From assembly GCA_039707465.1 (NCBI GenBank), contig CM077644.1:148334962-148398961 (forward strand): 64,000 nt of DNA, given 5' to 3'. The translations under genes were made by a program, and so were the position numbers. Below, piece after piece: positions 29,350-40,566 of the stretch (within the stretch, counting starts at the first letter, position 1; the number at the start of each line of letters is the position of its first letter). The notes below the pieces were generated by a model. It saw only the letters and a program-made list of their open reading frames with translations. It did no database searches and was not told the origin of the DNA. The stretch comes from Rhabdophis nuchalis. Its lineage: Eukaryota; Chordata; Lepidosauria; Squamata; Natricidae.

Positions 29350-30330
29350 TGACCTGGTTTTTTTTCCTCTTTTATTTTTTTTAATGATTTTTTAAAGATT
29401 ATTTTATTTATTGTGCATATAATTTTTTTAAATCGTTTTACTTAACTGTATTGAATAGAGAATTTTTAAAAATGGTTTACTTCAATTTATTGTGTTTGGG
29501 TTCTTTTTTTAAATTGTCTTAGACTATTATTGTTGGTAGAATACCTTGCAATTGTGTCATTTTGCAGAATGCTTAACAATGGTTTTTAAGGATTTTTTTA
29601 TTTGTAAAATATCTTTTTTAATTATTTTAGAAAAGTTGTATTTTGTAATTGTTTATTAAAAAAATTATTTTCAAGAAATGTTATTCCTTTTTGCAAATGT
29701 TTTCTTTGAGATGCAATATGTTGCTTTTAAGTGTTCAGACCAGGTTTATATGTCTCAAAGTGGCTGCTTTTCTATGGGCTGCCAGGTTGGTGCAAGGCAG
29801 CTTTGCCAGAAAGAGTGTGTTTCACCCTGGTTGTCTAGGTAATTCTTAGGTGGTTGCTGGTTCTGTGAGCTTGTGTGTCCTTTATAATTTTCCGCAATGC
29901 CTTGGTGGTTTTTATTCCAGTGGCTTTGTCTCTCCTGTCTCTAAGGTTGGGGGGGGAAAACTGGTTTCATTTTCAGTCTTTTGTAGGAGGGATTCTATTT
30001 TTTGGTGTTTTCCTGGCACTCTCATAGTTTGCGTGGGTGTATTATGTCCTGCAGCAGTTGTACACATTAATAATGATCAAGTACTACTAATATTTCCTTA
30101 TACATTTTAGTGACGTTTCCTTACATAATTGGTGTTGTCTTTCATACTTTTGGATTTCTATTTTCTGTTTCTGTTACTTAGCAATTGCTAAAACAAATCC
30201 CACATGAAAAAATATTCAAAGCCTTCTTGATTTTAACTGTCACTTTATTTATTCCTGCACATTGCAGTATTTATTCATTTTCATATCTGTTTTTCCACTG
30301 TTGTGCAAACATAATTCCAGCAGCTGCTAA
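29350..30330. other. T-rich body of the large hAT-type element
   Basis: Non-coding by appearance. It begins just after a donor-like 'CCTG|GTAAGT' at 29341-29346, with an acceptor-like pyrimidine tract 'cttctccctctag' at about 29243-29255. A short exon of an ancestral hAT gene is conceivable but unproven. Confidence 0.35.
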
Positions 30331-30393
30331 CATTCCCACCCGGTCACATGGCCAGAAAGCCACCCCCACCCGGTCACATGGCCGGCAAGCTAC

Positions 30394-30569
30394 CCCTTCC
30401 TCTGCAGGGTCGTGCAGAGGAATTTGGATCTTATCTGCAGGATAAAATTGTTCAGATCCGGGGCGAGTTAGCCTCCAATTGGACTAGTCTGGGCGGGGTA
30501 ACAGAGATAGACCTTGACACCACTGTTTGGCCTGAGTTTGACCCCGTGACCCCCGATGGCATGGACAAG
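30394..30569 (+). pseudogene. L2-like LINE, 5' part of an interrupted copy
   Basis: The frame reads '[19 protein letters not shown]' and 'DLDTTVWPEFDPVTPDGMDK', the linker between endonuclease and RT. It breaks at 30569 where the minus-strand L2 begins, and its continuation is at about 33616 ('[15 protein letters not shown]'). Its 5' edge abuts 'ccacccggtcacatggccgg', which recurs at 35792-35819 past the L2 block, fitting a ~28-bp target duplication (about 25 of 28 identical). Confidence 0.8.
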
Positions 30570-33500
30570 ATTCTTTTTTTTTTAATTTACATTTACATCC
30601 CGCCCTTCTCCACAGAGGACCCAGGGCGGCGCACAGGAAATTTAAAAAGCATACAAAATACAAAGACAAATACATAATTTAAAATATAAATTAAACCGTC
30701 TTATCCTATGCTAAAAACCCAATTTTAAAATACCCGATTTAAAAGTCCCCATGGGAGGTTAGGCTAGGCCGGCTTGTTGGAATAGGTATGTCTTTAGCCA
30801 TTGGCGGAAGAGGCGGAGGTTGGTGATGGTGCATAATTCGGGGGGTAGGTCGTTCTAAAGGGCTGGGCCCGCCACAGAGAAGGCTCTTCCCCTGGGTGTC
30901 GCCAGTCGGCATTGTCCGACCGACGGCACCCTGAGAAGGCCCTCTCTGTGGGAGCGTATCGGTCTAAGGGATGTATGGGGCAAGAGGCGGTCTCGTAAAT
31001 AACTAGGCCCCGAGCCATGGAGCGCTTTAAAGATGGTCGTCAAGACCTTGAAGCGCACCCGAAAGACCACAGGAAGCCAATGCAGCTCGCGCAGGATCGG
31101 TGTTATGTGGGAGCATCTAGTGGCTCCCATAATCACCCGCGAGGCTGCGTTTTGGACTAACTGTAGCTTTTGGGTGCACCTCAAGGGAAGCCCCATGTAG
31201 AGAGCATTACAGTAGTCGAGTCGGGACGTCACGAGAGCTTGAGTGACTGTGCGGAGGGCACCCCGGTCCAGTAAGGGGCGCAATTGGCGCATCAGGCATA
31301 CCTGATGAAACGCCCCCCTGGCGACGGCCGCCACATGGTCTTCCATGGACAGCCGGGGATCCAGGAGGACACCCAAATTGCGCGCCCTCTCCACGGGGGC
31401 CAGTGTTTTGCCCCCAATGGCCAGAGTTGGAATAATCTGGCTGAACCGGGGCGCCGGAAACCACAGCCACTCAGTCTTGGCAGGGTTGAGCTTGAGTTTG
31501 TTACCACCCATCCAGATCCGTACGGCCTCCAAACACCGGGAGAGAACTTCGACGGCATCGTTGGGGTGGTCTGGGGTGGATATGTACAACTGAGTATCAT
31601 CAGCGTACAGATGGTACTCCACCCCAAAGCCACGGATGATCTCACTCAGCGGCTTCATATATGTGTTGAAAAGAAGGGGCGAGAAGACCAACCCCTGAGG
31701 AACCCCACATACGAGGGGCCTCGAGGTCGACCTCTGCCCTCCCGTCAACATATATTGTGACCGACCACAGAGGTAGGACGAGAACCACTGCAGAACGGTG
31801 CCTCCCAGCCCCAACCCCCCCAGTCGGCGCAATAGGATACCATGGTCGATGGTATCAAAAGCCCCTGAGAGGTCTAATAGGACTAGGATAGAGGAATAAC
31901 CTCTATTCCGCGCCCTCCAGAGATCATCAACCAACGCGACCAATGCTGTCTCGGTGCTGTGACCGGGTCGGAAGCCAGACTGGCGCGGGTCTAGATAATC
32001 AACTTCCTCCAGATGTCGCAGAAACTGTTGGGCTACCACACTCTCAACAACCTTCACCAAAAAGTGAAGGTTGGAGACCGGACGATAGTTCTCTAATAAT
32101 GCCGGGTCCAGGGACGGCTTCTTGAGGAGGGGCCTCACTACCGCCTCTTTCAAGATGGCAGGTACAAACCCCTCACTCAAAGATGCGTTGACAATGCCCT
32201 GGAGCCAGCCTCGTGTCGTCTCCCAGGATGCCAGTACAAGCCAGGAGGGACATGAGTCCAATAAACATGTGGTCGCCCTAAGTTTCCTTGACAACCTGTC
32301 CATATCCTCGGTGGTAACAAAGTCAAACTCCTCCCAAGAAGGAACCTCAAGACTAGTCTCGGACAGTCCCACAGGACCACTGGCGATGGAGGGTAGCTCA
32401 TTCCAAATCCGAGTGATTTTCTCCTGCAGATAAATCCTAAATTCCTCTGCTCGCCCTTGTAAAGGGGCTTCCCGCAGCCTCTGATGAAGGAGGGAGCGGG
32501 TCACCCCAAACAGGGCGGCAGGGCGGTTATCTGCGGATGCAATAAGGGTGGCACAGTACTCCCATTTGGCCACCCTAATCGCCACTAAGTAAGCCCTAAT
32601 ATGGGTTCTCACTAGTGTTCGGTCGGCTTCGGAGCGAGAGGATCTCCATCTGCTCTCTAGGCGTCTCTTGTGGCGCTTCATCCCCCGAAGCTCCTCAGTA
32701 AACCAGGGAGCCTGGGTGGTTCGACGCCGCAAGAGAGGCCGCAAGGGCGCAACTCGGTACAAGGCCCCAGTGGCCGCACTTAACCATGCAGCCACTAGGT
32801 CCTCAGTCGAGTCGCGAGGCAGGGTCACAGGAATTGGCCCAAGCTCCCTCTGGAACCTTTCCGGGTCCATTAGAAGCCTGGGGCGGAACCATCTAGGAGT
32901 ATCCGGTTTCGCCTCCCCGCAGTGAGGTGAAGCGATTGGAAAGTCTAGCCGAAGGAGAGCGTGATCTGTCCATGACAAGGGAGTGATGACTAAATCCCCT
33001 ATTCCCAGATCACAACTCCACTGTCCCGAGACAAAGATCATATCCAGCGTGTTTCCCCCCTCGTGAGTAGGGCCTAAAACTACCTGGGTCAGGTCCATGG
33101 CCGTCATGGAAGCCATGAACTCCCGAGCTACTCCAGAGGCTTCGCCCGCCGACGGCAAGTTAAAGTCCCCCATGACTATCAGTCTGGGTGTCTCAACTGC
33201 CGCCTCGGCTATCACCTCTAGGAGCTCGGGCAGGGCTGTTGTTGTATAGCGAGGAGCCAGGTATACAACTAACACGCCCAACTGCCTCCCTAGGCCCCAT
33301 CTCACGCAGAGAGCTTCACACCCAGTTGTCTGAGGGATTGTGGTCTCCTTCGGCTCAAGACCTTCCTTAACTATAATCGCCACTCCCCCACCCCTCCCTA
33401 GGGCCCTAGGCTGATGGAAGGTGCGGTAACCTGGTGGGCACATGTCCACGAGGGGTAAACCCCCTTCGTGGCCCAACCAGGTTTCCGTTATACCCACCAG

Positions 33501-33615
33501 GTCCGGGTCCCCCTCTGACACAAGGTCATAGATGAGGGGGGCTTTCTGAACCACGGACCTGGCATTGCATAACATCAGCCTGGGGCTCCGGGTCTGTGAT
33601 TCCTGCCCACCTAGT
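30570..33615 (-). pseudogene. L2-like LINE with near-intact endonuclease-RT frame
   Basis: The frame 33644-30855 has 929 codons. An APE-type endonuclease spans about residues 23-240, with E54 (ITETW), D160-N162 (MGDFNLP) and D227-H228 (SWTDHALL). RT spans about 480-760, with '[16 protein letters not shown]', '[17 protein letters not shown]' and YADD at 680-683, followed by the C-terminal block ending '[12 protein letters not shown]'. The stop corresponds to TGG-to-TAG. Reading continues for about 35 further family residues ('NDLPPELCTITNLRLFRQ'), so one nonsense change truncates it. The first ~8 codons (MWWPSIAP) come from the plus-strand L2 it landed in. No ORF1 is present. The 3' end 'gccgccctgggtcc...' and a poly(A/T) run finish it at about 30570. 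Confidence 0.9.
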
Positions 33616-35330
33616 CTATGTGGGGCAATTGAAGGCCACCACATGTTTATTGGACCCGTGTCCCTCCTGGCTTGTACTGGCCTCCCAGGAGGTTACACGA
33701 GGCTGGCTCCAGGGGGTTGTTAATGCTTCTTTGAGTGAGGGGTTCTTGCCGGCCGTCTTGAAAGAGGCGGTGGTGAGGCCCCTACTCAAGAAGCCCTCCC
33801 TGGACCCAGCTTTATTATCCAACTATCGTCCAGTCTCCAACCTTCCCTTTTTGGCGAAGGTTGTTGAGAGTGTGGTGGCACGACAATTCCCCCAATACCT
33901 GGAGGAAACTGCCTATCTAGACTCGCGCCAGTCCGGTTTCCGGCCCGGACACAGCACGGAGACGGCATTGGTCGCATTGGTAGATGATCTGTGGAGGGCT
34001 CAAGATAGGGGTTGCTCCTCTATCCTGGTCCTGTTAGAGCTCTCAGCGGCTTTTGATACCATCGACCATGGTATCTTATTGCACCAGCTGGAGGGGTTGG
34101 GGTTGGGGAGAACCGTACTTCGGTGGTTCTCCTCCTACCTCTCCGACCGGTCGCAATTTGTGTTGGCAGGGGGGCAGAGGTCGACTTCGAGGCCCCTCAC
34201 TTGTGGGGTGCCTCAGGGGTCGGTCCTCTCGCCCCTCCTGTTTAACATCTATATGAAGCTGCTGGGTGAGATCATCTGTGGTTTTGGGGTAGAGTTCCAT
34301 CTGTACACGGACGACACCCAGTTGTACATCTCTACCCCTAACCACCCCAACGATGCCGTTGAAATGATATCCCGGTGCCTGGAGGCCATGCGAGTCTGGA
34401 TGGGGAGGAACGGGCTATGACTCAACCCGTCCAAGACCGAGTGGCTGTGGTTTCCGGCGCCATGACATAGCCAGTTGGTTCCATCTCTGGCTATCGGGGG
34501 CGAGTTATTAGCCCCCGCAGAAAGGGCTCGCAATTTGGGTGTCCTCCTGGACTCTCGGCTGTCCTTGGATGACCATGTGATGGCCGTAGCCAGGGGGGGC
34601 CTTTTATCAGGTTTGCCTGATACGCCAGTTGCATCCCTTTCTGGATCGTGATGCCCTACGCACAGTCACACAAGCTCTTGTCATTTCCCACCTAGACTAC
34701 TGCAATGCTCTCTACATGGGGCTTCCCTTGAGGTGCACCTGGAGGCTCTAGTTAGTGCAGAACGCGGCTGCACGGGGGATCCTGGGAGCACCAAGACACT
34801 CCCATATAACACCTCTCCTGCTTGAGCTGCACTGGCTGCCTGTGGCCTTCCGGGTGCGCTTCAAGGTTTTGGTGACCATCTTTAAAATGCTCCATGGCTC
34901 GGGACCTAGTTATATGCGAGACTGTCTCCTGCCCCATACATCCCTTAGACCGATACGCTCCCACAGAGAGGGCCTTCTCAGGGTGCCATCGGCCGGACAA
35001 TGCCGACTGGCGACACCCAGGGGAAGGGCCTTCTCTGTGGCAGGCCCTGCCCTGTGGAACGACCTACCCCCAGAACTCCGTACCATCACTGACTTCCGCC
35101 TCTTCCGCCAGTGTTTAAAAACACCGGCCTAACATAACCTCCGCTCTGACTAGTATATATAGTTTTAATTGGGGATTTTAATTGGTTTTAGCGCAGGACT
35201 TGATATTTAATAGGTTTTTAAATTTTTTGTATTTTTGTATTATTTTGTATGTTATTTTAAATTCCTGTGCGCCGCCCTGGGTCCTTTTGGAGAAGGGCGG
35301 GATATAAATCAAATAAAACTAAACTAAAGC
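33616..35330 (+). pseudogene. L2-like LINE, 3' part of the interrupted copy
   Basis: Continues the copy begun at 30394. The frame 33596-34420 covers RT ('[20 protein letters not shown]', '[16 protein letters not shown]', '[19 protein letters not shown]') but the active site reads YTDD rather than YADD. A TGA at 34418 ends it, and frameshifts and stops follow before 34755-35132 ('[16 protein letters not shown]', 'WNDLPPELRTITDFRLF'). The 3' end 'gccgccctgggtccttttgg' at 35268-35310 is followed by an (AAACT)n-like tail. Inactive. Confidence 0.88.
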
Positions 35331-35790
35331 ACTCCATGGCATGGGTCCTGGTTATTTGCAGAACTGCCTCCTGCCACATACCTTCATCCGACCTGTCCAC
35401 TCCCACAGGGAGGGCCTCCTCAGGGTGCTGTCTGCTGGACAATGCCAGCTGGCGACTCCCAGGGGAAGGGCCTTCTTTGTGACGGGTCCAGCCCTCTGGA
35501 ATGAACTGCCCCCCAACCTTCGTACTATCATGGACCTTCGCCTCTTCCGTCGAGCATTAAAGACCTACATTTTTCATGCGGCCGGCCTGGCATAGTTTGT
35601 TTTTACCACCATTTTAATAGGGTTTTTAAATATTTTAGCACGGGTTAAATTTATTTAATTTAATTTTAAATTTATCTAATTGATTGTATTTATATGTATT
35701 TTATCTTTTTATTATCCCTGTGCACCGCCCTGAGTCCCAAACAGGAGAGAGGGCGGTATACAAATTAAATTAATAATAATAATTAATAAT
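35331..35790 (+). pseudogene. L2-like LINE 3' fragment, head-to-tail with the previous copy
   Basis: 35341-35595 encodes the C-terminal block ('[20 protein letters not shown]', 'WNELPPNLRTIMDLRLFRRA'). The 3' end 'caccgccctgagtccc...gagagggcggtatac' lies near 35720-35760, followed by a (TAA)n-like tail. It belongs to a different L2 subfamily from 33616-35330, as its 3' end shows. Confidence 0.85.
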
Positions 35791-35877
35791 CCTACCCAGT
35801 CACATGGCCGGCAAGCCACTGCCACAAAGAAGCCACACCCACAGAATAGGTTCCAAAAATTTTGAAACCCACCACTG

Positions 35878-36413
35878 AATTGAATTGAATTTATTTGACT
35901 TTTATACTGCAACCTATCTCCCCGAAGGGACTCAGGGCGGTGCACAGGAAATTAAAACAAGTATAAAAATATGCATAAATAGACACGCCATAAATAATAC
36001 AACGCAATAAAAACTGATTAAACTTAGAAAACCCTGTGCTAAAAATTCACTAAAAATCCCACTAATTAAAACCTTATATCCATTTAAAACACAGTCTTAT
36101 AAGATGGTCTCAGGGACTAGGCCAGGCCGGCTTGATGGAAAAAGTGCGTCTTCAATCGCTGGCGGAAGAGGCGGAGGTCCGTGATGGTTCGGAGTTCGGG
36201 GGGAAGGTTGTTCCAGAGGGCTGGAACCGCCACAGAAAAGGCCCTTCCCCTGGGGGTCGCCAACCAGCATTGCCCAGCCTACGGCACCCGGAGAAGACCC
36301 TCTCTATGGGAGCGAATCGGTTGAAGGGATGTATGAGGCAGGAGATTGTCTCGCAGATAACTAGGCCCCATGCCATGGAGCGCTTTGAAGATGGTTATCA
36401 ACACCTTGAAGCG
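35878..36413 (-). pseudogene. L2-like LINE 3' fragment at the right end of the hAT element
   Basis: Reverse-strand 3' end ('ctccccgaagggactcagggcggtg') and the C-terminal coding block (36376-36152, 'CRRLGNAGWRPPGEGPF' out of frame). CACCACTG, the terminal octamer of the hAT element, is present on both sides (35870-35877, 36414-36421), so this LINE inserted at the very end of it. Confidence 0.85.
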
Positions 36414-36632
36414 CACCACTGGCTTTCAGCATTGTATTATCCTCAATCCACTGATAACTTTTATACTTATTTATTTTATCACATGCCCTACTCTGCTTCT
36501 GTAACATTCTTGGAATGCCAAATGAATTTGTTTGGAATATCATGGCCAAACAGATCAGCAGGAGAAAGCTGTAATCTTATTTACCATCTACATTATTATT
36601 CACTGATTTCTCCCAACATAGTATGTTTAAGT

Positions 36633-36845
36633 GGGATGTGGTGGCTCAATGGGTAAGACGCTGAACTTGCCGATCAGAAAGGTCGGCAGTTCAGTGGTTC
36701 TAATCCCTAGTGCTGCGTAACGGAGTGAGCTCCCGTTACTTGTCCCTGCTTCTGCCAACCTAGCAGTTCGAAAGCATGTAAAAATGCAAGTAGAAAAATA
36801 GGGACCACCTTTAGAGGGAAGGTAACAGAGTTCTGTGCGCCTTCT
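36633..36845 (+). repeat. tRNA-derived SINE, 3'-truncated
   Basis: 'gtggtggctcaatgggtaag' (box A region) and 'ggcagttcagtggttctaatcc' (box B region, altered) are followed by 'gctcccgttacttgtcc' and 'ccaacctagcagttcgaaagc'. It stops at 'gttctgtgcgcc', about 100 bp short of the full tail. Confidence 0.85.
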
Positions 36846-38052
36846 CCAATTCAGTTTCCACCACCACCCCTTGGAGAATACAGGCATATTGCTTTAGATG
36901 TTTAAAAAAAAATCTTAATATGATTTAAACTGGCTTTTCTCTTGAACCATAGTTCACAAGCAATGCTATTTATGGCACTTATTTTCTTAGCTGTTGAAAA
37001 TTACTTCTCCACACCATTTTTGATCCAGGCTGGAGTCAAATAACATAACTCTACACATGTCCAATAGGGAATAATTCTTTACTTCTGCTAATCCATTTTG
37101 TCCTGCTATACAGAGAACAGATCTGTCATGTCTTTTCCGTTAAGTAATCAGGCACCTACTTATTCATACTATTTCAGGATCAGAATTAAAATCTGCAGTT
37201 ATCTTCCAAATGCATTGTCCACATAAGCCACAAATTGTCTGAATTTTCTGAACCTTATACCTTTTTCAAATTCAAATGGCAATAAGGAAATGCTTCAAAT
37301 GGAGAAAGTTACAAAGGGCTTATTTCCTCCATTTGACTTAACGTAAAGAGAATTGGGGGGAGGGGGCACTGTGGATTTTCTCATGCACTTAACATTGTGT
37401 TTCTCATTTTTTTCAAAGCTTTTAATGCTTTCTGTAAGGTGTGATTCTCAAGGACATTTACCATTGTAAACGCATGGAACAGAGGTGATTCGCAGTTTGC
37501 AATTTTGTAATTTTGAGCCTGATTATTTTCGCCTCTCCTGTATCTTTCTTTTCTGTATTCTGAGGGCTCAGTTTCTCCCTTCACATTACTTTGCTAGCTT
37601 TACAACATCAAGCAGTTTTCTTTTATCTGAGAATTCACAAGTCACTGGGGAATCCATATGGAAAAGTCCCGATTCTAACAAAATTTCTTTCAACAATAGA
37701 TCTCCATCCTTATTATTGAGCCATCAATAAAATAAAATAAAAATCAGCAACAACTCACCTACAAATTCAATTATATTTCCCTTTCTGACTGCATAACTGA
37801 TTGTAAATTGGAACCCAAATCTGGTTAGCATAGCTCTTTCTTCAAATGCAAAGCGTTCATCTCTTCATCACCATTCGTATTTTGTTAACGCCTTTCCAGC
37901 CCCTTGCAAGCTTATCTGCTTTCCATTTTACAATCTAAATTGTTCTTTTCAACGTAAATCAAGACTATCAACAAAAGAACACTTTTACTCTGTAAACATT
38001 AGAACAGTTGTTCCACTGTCCAGATAATCTGAGTTCATGTCACTAATATAAC
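36846..38052. other. Unassigned AT-rich stretch
   Basis: No gene or repeat recognised. Confidence 0.4.
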
Positions 38053-38203
38053 CACTAGAACAGGGGTCTCCAACCTTTGCAACTTTAAATCTGAAGGACT
38101 TCAGCTTCCAGACTTCTCCAGCCAGCTTTGCTGGCTGGAGAACTCTGGGAGCTGAAGTCCTTCAGACTTAAAGTTGCAAAGGTTGGAGACCCCTGCACTA
38201 GAA
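38053..38203. mobile_element. Fold-back hAT MITE with 8-bp TSD
   Basis: 38061-38195 (135 bp), CAGGGGTCTCCAACCTTTGC pairing with GCAAAGGTTGGAGACCCCTG. TSD CACTAGAA at 38053-38060 and 38196-38203. Confidence 0.93.
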
Positions 38204-38205
38204 TA

Positions 38206-38569
38206 CAGGTAGTCCTCAACTTGCAACCACAATTGAGGCCCAAATTTCTGTTCCTAAGTGAGACATTTGTTAAGTGAGTTTTGCCCCATTTTATGACCTT
38301 TCTTGCCACAGTTGCTAAATGAATCGCTGCAGTTGTTAAGTTAGTGACACAGTCTGGCTTCCCAATTGATTTTGCTTATCAGAAGGTTAATGGGGCACTG
38401 CAACCATCATAAATATGAGTCAGTGGCCAAACACCTGAATTTTGACCACATGACCAAGGGGATGCTGCAACAGTCATAAGTGTGAAAAACAGTCATAACT
38501 CATGGTTTTTAGTGCTGTTGTAACTTTGAATGGTCACTAAACAAACTGTTGTAAGTCAAGGACTACTTG
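38206..38569 (+). mobile_element. TIR MITE (CAGGTAGTCC family), complete
   Basis: CAGGTAGTCCTCAACTTGCA at the left and GTAAGTCAAGGACTACTTG at the right, each bordered by TA (38204-38205; 38570-38571). It starts 3 bp after the previous MITE's TSD. Confidence 0.8.
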
Positions 38570-38745
38570 TATATCATTGCCTGCCCTTTGAGTTTAGCTT
38601 CAGCTTCTTTTCCATTTTTTACCACTTGCATCATTTATCCTCCCCTTGAAATGAAAACCAACAAACAAGCCCATCTTCACCATCTGTATCTTTGACTTGG
38701 GACTTTTGTGGACAAAATGGTAAGGTATAGATTACTTTAACAAGT

Positions 38746-39037
38746 AAGGTAAAGGTTCCCCTCACACATATGTGCTAGTCATTACCGACTCTAGAGGACA
38801 GTGCTCATCTCCGTTTCAAAGCCGAAGAGCCAGCGCTGTCTGAAGATGTCTCTGTGGTCATGTGGCCAGCATGACTGAATGCCAAAGGTGCATGGAACAC
38901 TGTTACCTTCCCACTAAACATGGTTCCTATTTTTCTACTTGCATTTTTACATGCTTTTGAACTGTTAGGATGGCAGAAGCGGGACACGTAATGGGAGCTC
39001 ATTCCGTTATGCGGCACTAGGGATTCGAATTGCCAAC
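38746..39037 (-). repeat. tRNA-derived SINE, tail and body part (interrupted)
   Basis: Reverse-strand SINE: tail 'cctcacacatatgtgctag', body 'ccgaagagccagcgctgtc', 'tttgaactgttaggatgg' and box B region 'ggattcgaattgccaac'. It is cut at 39037 by an LTR element and resumes at 40914. Confidence 0.9.
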
Positions 39038-39366
39038 TGTTATATCTTCAAGTAAAGACAGGGTCCGGAATCAGGTTTGCTCAAAACATAGCTTTTATTA
39101 GCTAGGCAAGGCTTACAGAGAAGTTAGTGTAGTAAAAGAAAAGGTGCGGTAGACGGGGGCTCCCGCGCTTTGACAGCTCTTTATATTTGGAGCTGTCAAA
39201 GGGGGAGCCAATCAGGCTGCAGCAAGGGCCAGGCGCGCCTCAGCCAATCAGGCGCGTCTGTCGGTTGGCCGCCTTGCTACAGCCTGTTGCCAAGGCTCCA
39301 AGAGGCAGCCTGGAAGACCTGCGGCCGGTCGTAACTCGAGACCGGTCGCAGGTCGAGGACACAACA
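39038..39366 (-). repeat. LTR (3' LTR on the minus strand)
   Basis: Plus-strand ends TGTTATATC...ACACAACA; in element orientation TGTTGTGTC...GATATAACA. In element orientation it contains ATAAAAGC at the reverse of 'gcttttattag' (about 39090) and a TATA-like 'tataaaga' at the reverse of 39179-39186. Confidence 0.92.
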
Positions 39367-39387
39367 CCCCTTTCCCCCCTCCCTCTG
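39367..39387 (-). other. Polypurine tract
   Basis: The minus strand reads GAGGGAGGGGGGAAAGGGG immediately before the 3' LTR, the expected place for the plus-strand DNA primer. Confidence 0.8.
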
Positions 39388-40566
39388 CGCGTGCGCGAAA
39401 ACTGTCCATCAAGAAGTGGAGCATGCGCAGTCTGTTCTGATCGCTCCAGAGTCACTACGGCATCAGAAAGAGAAGGACGTGCCCGTTGAAGCTCCTCCCT
39501 TCGGGGTGTAGCTCCGGGTGTCGGCGTCAGAGGGCCTTCCTGAAGAGGCGGGGTCGTCAGGAGTGGTGAGTCGGGCGAGGGGGCGCGGTCTTCAATGGGA
39601 GGGCCTGGTCGGCTTGAGCCAGGCCTTGGTGGTTGTCAGGCGAAGAGGAGAAGGCGTGGTCTTCGATGGGAGGGCCTGGTCAGCTTCAGCCGGGCCAGGC
39701 CGAAGATGGTTGCCGGAAGCCAGGGAAACCCAGGCCCGGCCGGGCGGGGTTGTTGGGCCCCAGCGAGGCAGCCGGATGGTTGCCGCTGTTGCTGCTGGTC
39801 GGCTGCCGCTGCTCTGCTGCTGGTGCTGCTGGCGCGGCGGTGGTCTGGCGTCTCGGGGTTCTTCGTTTCGTTGGTGGCGGCGGCTGGGACTGCCGGTTGT
39901 CCGGAATCCGCCGCGGAGTCCATGGGGTGGCCGGCGCTGGTGCCGGTGGCCCATGGGGTGGCCGGCGCTGGTGCCGGTGGCCCCTATGGCCGCAGCGGCG
40001 ACCGATGGGGCCCTGAACGGGTAATCGCCCCGGGGAAAGGCTTTCCCCACGGTAGGGGGTCGAGGTCTCGGCCGTCTCGCAGGCCCTGATCGAGCTTCCT
40101 GGCCTGGTCATCGTGGGCCGGCAGGAAGGTGCTTGAGGTGGCCCGTGGTGAGGCCCAGCGGCAGGTAGCTGAGCGTCCTGGCCCGTGGGGGGGCCCAGGT
40201 TGCGGTGTCCCGCGGCAGGTCGTCGACCGCTGCCGGGGTAGCTACAGCGTGCGCGGTTTCGAGCTCGAGGTGGTCCGTGGGGAGGCCCGGGCTCGAGAGG
40301 TCGTCGAGCGTCCTGGCCCGGTCGTCGTTGGCCGGCAGGAAGAGCTCGAGGTGGCCCGTGGGGAGGCCCAGGCTCGAGAGGTCGTCGAGCGTCCTGGCCC
40401 GGTCGTCGTTGGCCGGCAGGAAGAACTCGAGGTGGCCCGTGGGGAGGCCCTGGTTTCCGTGGCCGCGTCGATGGGCCGAGCGGAGGAAACGATCCGGTTG
40501 ATCGTACCGCAACAAAACAGGGAGGGTAAAAAATCTTTTCGCTGTTTCTCGATGAGCGCTGCCTGA
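39388..40566 (-). other. LTR element interior, GC-rich, with 81-bp tandem repeats
   Basis: Frames on both strands (up to 168 codons) are Arg/Gly/Pro-rich and overlap each other, and none resembles a retroelement protein. 40261-40450 holds about 2.3 copies of an 81-bp unit ('gagctcgaggtgg...ccggcaggaa', starts 40261, 40342, 40423), with a diverged part at 40114-40180. The minus frame 40572-40108 thus repeats 'LPTGHLELFLPANDDRARTL'. A shorter duplication ('ggggtggccggcgctggtgcc') lies at about 39925-39981. Confidence 0.75.

Larger units (their letters stand above)
28147..36429. mobile_element. Large hAT-type non-autonomous element opened by nested L2 insertions
   Basis: The left end CAGGGGTGGGTTCC starts at 28155 and the right end CACCACTG stops at 36421. 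Flanks are GCTTTCGG (28147-28154) and GCTTTCAG (36422-36429); the single difference is a CpG-to-CpA change. Without the L2 insertions (about 30394-35790 and 35878-36413) the element is about 2.3 kb, far longer than the 200-390-bp copies of the same family elsewhere here. Its body is a GC-rich tandem block (28310-29130) and a T-rich tail (29350-30330), then the family block 'cccggtcacatggccggcaag'. No transposase frame is recognised. Confidence 0.75.

Noticed and set aside
30574..33644. A functional host endonuclease/phosphatase gene
   Set aside because: The APE-type domain is followed by RT and an L2-type 3' end, so it is a LINE, and it is ended by a nonsense codon.
39518..40089. Several overlapping 127-168-codon frames that could be a gag
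   Set aside because: Arg/Gly/Pro-rich in every phase and on both strands because the DNA is very GC-rich. No retroelement motif is present.
40261..40450. Regular 81-bp repeats as a CRISPR array
   Set aside because: The context is a vertebrate LTR element. There are no spacers, as the units are contiguous.
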